Shown here in pieces: positions 33,007 to 35,939 of a stretch of DNA of 35,939 nt. A program made the position numbers and the translations under genes. Origin of the DNA: Legionella sp. (GTDB taxonomy: Bacteria; Pseudomonadota; Gammaproteobacteria; Legionellales; Legionellaceae); assembly GCA_017306715.1 (NCBI GenBank), contig JAFKHV010000034.1:1-35939 (forward strand), read 5' to 3'. Numbering within the stretch: the first letter of the stretch is position 1; every line of letters begins with the position of its first letter. The notes beneath the pieces are model-generated. The model was not told the origin of the DNA. It did not search any database and saw only the letters and a list, made by a program, of their open reading frames with translations.

Positions 33007-35684
33007 CGGCACCTATAATCCTAATCGATGGCTCATCCTATTTTTTTCGTGCTTTTCATGCATTACCACCCCTGACCAACTCCAAGGGTCAGCCTACCGG
33101 CGCCATTTATGGGGTGGCTAATATGATAAAAAAGCTCATCAAAGATTATCAACCAACGCACCTGGCAGTTGTTTTTGATGCCAAAGGTAAAACTTTTCGT
33201 GAAGACCTTTATCCAGAGTACAAAGCACATCGTCCGTTGATGCCATCTGATTTGAGCTCTCAATTCCATCCATTAATGCAGTTATTGGAATGCATGGGCC
33301 TACCCCTTCTTATTATTGACGGCGTGGAGGCTGATGATGTCATAGGTACGCTTGCAAAACAGGCAACGGAACAAGGTTTACCGGTGCTCGTTTCCACCAG
33401 TGATAAAGATATGGCGCAATTGGTAAATGACCATGTGACGCTGGTCAATACCATGAGCAATTACACCATGGATGTCGCGGGAGTTAAAGCCAAGTTTGGG
33501 GTAGAACCCCATCAGATTATTGATTACCTAACGCTGATTGGCGATACCTCCGATAATATCCCAGGGGTCCCTAAGTGCGGTCCTAAAACAGCGGCTAAGT
33601 GGTTACACGATCATCAAACTCTTGAGAATTTGTTAACCCACGCTGACTCTATTTCGGGTAAAATAGGCGAGAATCTCCGCAGCAGTATTCCACACCTCCC
33701 TCTTTCACGTACCCTTGTGACCATAAAAACGGATGTACCGCTTCCGTTAACCCTGTCCGATCTCACTTTAAAAGAAGTAAATCAGCATCATTTGCTACAA
33801 CTGGTGCAGGAACTTGAATTCAAAAATTGGTTAAAAGAATTATTAGAACCACAAGAAGAGGCACATACACCGGAAAAGCCGATCACAGCATTTACACCTG
33901 AAATTATCGTTGATGAACAGAAACTCGAAACTTGGGTTAAAACACTTTCTCAAAGTTCCCAGTTCTCCCTGTATGCTGTGCCTTCATCCCAGGACATCAT
34001 GCAAGCAGAGCTCGTGGGTATTGCTGTAGCTATGGATTGTGAGCATGCAGCTTATATCCCCTTAAATCATAAGGAAGGTGCTCAATTACCGACCCCGCGG
34101 GTCTTAAACGCCTTAAAACCACTTTTTGAAAACAAGGCAATCAAGAAACTTGGGCATTATCTGAAAAATGATTACATAATTTTGCGACGATACGGTATTC
34201 GGTTGCAAGGGATAGCCGGTGACACCACACTTGAATCTTATGTCATGAATAGTGCAGGCGGTAGCCATGACATTGCCAGCTTATCACTAAAATATTTAGG
34301 TCAAAGTATCAGCAACTATGAAGATTTAGTCGGCAAAGGAAGTAAACAGCTCAATTTTGAACATCTAAACATCGCGCAAGCCGCATCATTTGCGGCAACC
34401 CTAGCTATAAAGGTTCTACAATTGCATCAAAAACTGGAGCCGATGCTGCCTACCTCGGTGCAGGAAGTGTTGGAGCAAATTGAATTGCCATTAATTTCCG
34501 TACTCGCTGAAATGGAATTAACGGGGGTTTTAATCGATGCCGAGACACTTGCAAAACATGGTATTCGGTTAAAGGAACGGATTCGCACGCTTGAAGACGA
34601 GGCCATTACGCTTGCAGGGCGACCCTTTAATCTGAGTTCACCCAAGCAACTTCAGGAAATTTTGTTTTTTGAGCAAAAGATACCCATTATTAGTAAAACG
34701 CCAAAAGGACAACCATCAACAGCCGAGGCCGTATTACAAGAGTTGGCTTATGATTACCGTTTAGCTGCGGTGATTCTCGAGCATCGAAGTCTGACCAAAC
34801 TGGTCTCCACCTACATTGATGCTTTACCTAAAAAAATCAATAAAAATACCGGACGCGTTCATACCTCCTATAATCAGGCGGTCACCGCCACTGGACGTTT
34901 GTCATCAAGTGAGCCCAACCTGCAAAATATTCCCATTCGTAATGAAGAAGCGCGCCTAATTAGAACTGCGTTTATTGCCCCTGTCGAAAACATTATTCTC
35001 GCCGCAGATTACTCACAAATTGAGCTACGGATTATGGCTCATTTATCGCAAGATGAAAATTTACTCTTGGCCTTCGCCAATGGCTGGGATATTCATACGG
35101 CTACTGCGAGCGAGATTTTTCAAACGCCTCGCAGTGAAGTGAGCTCTGAGCAACGGCGTCGTGCCAAAGCGATTAACTTTGGTCTTATTTATGGAATGTC
35201 TGCATTTGGCCTGGCGAAGCAAATAGGCGTTGAACGGCACGATGCGCAAAATTACATTGATACCTATTTTCAGCGCTATCCAAAAGTACAGCAATATATG
35301 GTACGTACGCGAGAACAAGCACATCAGCAAGGTTATGTTGAAACCTTATTCGGCAGAAGACTCTACCTTCCTGAAATCAATACGCGTAACATCATGCGCC
35401 AAAAAGCAGCAGAGCGTGCAGCCATCAATGCGCCGATGCAAGGAACAGCGGCTGATATCATTAAAAAAGCGATGCTCGCTATCAATAATTGGCTCGCGAC
35501 ACAAGAAAATCCGCCTTTTCGTATGATTATGCAAGTACATGATGAATTAGTTTTTGAAGTACAATCTTCAGCACTTGCATTCTGTAACCAAAAAATACGG
35601 GAGCTCATGGAGCATGCAGCGACCCTTGCCGTACCCCTGTTAGTGACTGTCGGTAGTGGTAGCAACTGGGAAAATGCTCATTAG
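33003..35684 (+). CDS. polA: DNA polymerase I with degenerate 3'-5' exonuclease domain
   Basis: An 893-residue family A polymerase for Okazaki fragment maturation and repair. The 5'-3' exonuclease domain (1-290) is intact, with [30 protein letters not shown] and [11 protein letters not shown]. The polymerase domain (about 490-893) has motif A DYSQIELR (D669), O-helix [14 protein letters not shown] (718-731) and motif C VHDE (D847). The middle domain (305-480) aligns with the proofreading exonuclease, but its metal ligands are mostly lost: the DTE motif is Y324-A-V326, and the Tyr/Asp of motif III are F463 and L467; only D390 of motif II remains. Proofreading is therefore probably absent. It overlaps lpxD by 4 bases and ends 30 bp before a convergent gene. 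Confidence 0.96.
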   Translation: MTAPIILIDGSSYFFRAFHALPPLTNSKGQPTGAIYGVANMIKKLIKDYQPTHLAVVFDAKGKTFREDLYPEYKAHRPLMPSDLSSQFHPLMQLLECMGLPLLIIDGVEADDVIGTLAKQATEQGLPVLVSTSDKDMAQLVNDHVTLVNTMSNYTMDVAGVKAKFGVEPHQIIDYLTLIGDTSDNIPGVPKCGPKTAAKWLHDHQTLENLLTHADSISGKIGENLRSSIPHLPLSRTLVTIKTDVPLPLTLSDLTLKEVNQHHLLQLVQELEFKNWLKELLEPQEEAHTPEKPITAFTPEIIVDEQKLETWVKTLSQSSQFSLYAVPSSQDIMQAELVGIAVAMDCEHAAYIPLNHKEGAQLPTPRVLNALKPLFENKAIKKLGHYLKNDYIILRRYGIRLQGIAGDTTLESYVMNSAGGSHDIASLSLKYLGQSISNYEDLVGKGSKQLNFEHLNIAQAASFAATLAIKVLQLHQKLEPMLPTSVQEVLEQIELPLISVLAEMELTGVLIDAETLAKHGIRLKERIRTLEDEAITLAGRPFNLSSPKQLQEILFFEQKIPIISKTPKGQPSTAEAVLQELAYDYRLAAVILEHRSLTKLVSTYIDALPKKINKNTGRVHTSYNQAVTATGRLSSSEPNLQNIPIRNEEARLIRTAFIAPVENIILAADYSQIELRIMAHLSQDENLLLAFANGWDIHTATASEIFQTPRSEVSSEQRRRAKAINFGLIYGMSAFGLAKQIGVERHDAQNYIDTYFQRYPKVQQYMVRTREQAHQQGYVETLFGRRLYLPEINTRNIMRQKAAERAAINAPMQGTAADIIKKAMLAINNWLATQENPPFRMIMQVHDELVFEVQSSALAFCNQKIRELMEHAATLAVPLLVTVGSGSNWENAH

Positions 35685-35714
35685 CATGAAAGAAATCTGG
35701 GCTATCAAGATAAC

Positions 35715-35939
35715 TTAGGCAGCTAAGCTTTGTCTTGTAGCCTGTTTTAATTGATTTTTACGTACCTGATCTCGAAGTATTGTGAGCGGTCGATCGATGC
35801 AGCGTACCGCAATTAAACTTAAACCTAAAGAAAAAATATATCCTAAAATAAAGATGAACCAACCTCTGGGTGCTTGTTCACGTCCGAGAACCATCCATGC
35901 TAAATAACCCCCAAAATATTGACTTAAAAAGATGGGATA
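35715..35939 (-). CDS. Probable acyltransferase 3 (OafA/YrhL-like) membrane protein, C-terminal fragment
   Basis: The minus-strand frame is open from the right edge to a TAA at 35715, giving 74 residues with no start, so the 5' part lies outside. It begins YPIFLSQYFGGYLAW, then has a membrane helix (GWFIFILGYIFSLGLSLIAV) followed by CIDRPLTILRDQVRK. The last membrane helix ending in an ERP/DRP-L-x-x-L-R motif is typical of OafA-type O-acyltransferases, which modify lipopolysaccharide or peptidoglycan. The remaining basic tail is soluble. With only the C-terminus visible the family call is tentative; another polytopic membrane protein is possible. Confidence 0.6.
   Translation of the reverse strand, partial: YPIFLSQYFGGYLAWMVLGREQAPRGWFIFILGYIFSLGLSLIAVRCIDRPLTILRDQVRKNQLKQATRQSLAA

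Noticed and set aside
1..35939. Mobile element, CRISPR array, tRNA or rRNA
   Set aside because: I found no transposase or integrase, no regularly spaced repeats, and no tRNA-like or rRNA-like segment on reading both strands.

Overview
The window looks like a chromosomal segment of a Gram-negative gammaproteobacterium, most likely Legionella or a close relative. This is an inference from gene content: a glycine cleavage operon with split GcvP, LpxD, a KdsB-type CMP-sugar synthetase, a PAS/HisKA/REC/Hpt hybrid kinase, an RMND1/DUF155 protein, a DUF2490 outer-membrane protein and moderately AT-rich DNA. I see no tRNA, rRNA, CRISPR array, insertion sequence or prophage.

Layout. 1-4350 is the 3' part of a glycine cleavage operon (gcvT partial, gcvH, gcvPA, a small YCII-domain gene, gcvPB), closed by a strong hairpin terminator. 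4489-7361 holds a possible 31-residue ORF, alkB, an AI-2E/PerM-family permease and a CorA-type transporter. 7464-8908 is a KdsB-like gene overlapping a histidine-phosphatase-fold gene. 9003-10026 is a tandem pair of related secreted four-cysteine proteins. 10181-17108 holds an aminotransferase divergent from a cytoplasmic hybrid sensor kinase, queE, a small HTH regulator, a DUF155 membrane protein and a tandem-GNAT acetyltransferase. 17222-19529 holds a stand-alone ketosynthase and a UspE-like protein.

19539-28832 is the most distinctive part. One 2589-residue megasynthase (FAAL-ACP-KS-AT-KR-ACP-C) is followed, with an 8-nt overlap, by a phosphohexomutase. It is preceded by a 359-bp AT-rich region with an 11-bp direct repeat at 21-bp spacing, a candidate promoter and a 29-codon upstream ORF whose stop overlaps the synthase start. 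From the domains, the synthase should activate a free fatty acid as an acyl-adenylate, extend it once with malonyl-CoA, reduce the beta-ketone to a hydroxyl, and probably release the chain through its terminal condensation domain onto an amine or alcohol, since no thioesterase is present. The coupled phosphohexomutase suggests, but does not prove, a link to a sugar.

29106-31781 contains two outer-membrane beta-barrel genes and an MFS transporter. 31951-35684 contains lpxD overlapping polA, whose proofreading motif residues are mostly substituted. The right edge cuts the C-terminal part of a probable OafA-type membrane acyltransferase on the minus strand. Cell-envelope and lipid functions recur through the window (KdsB, LpxD, ketosynthase, PKS, barrels, OafA-like).
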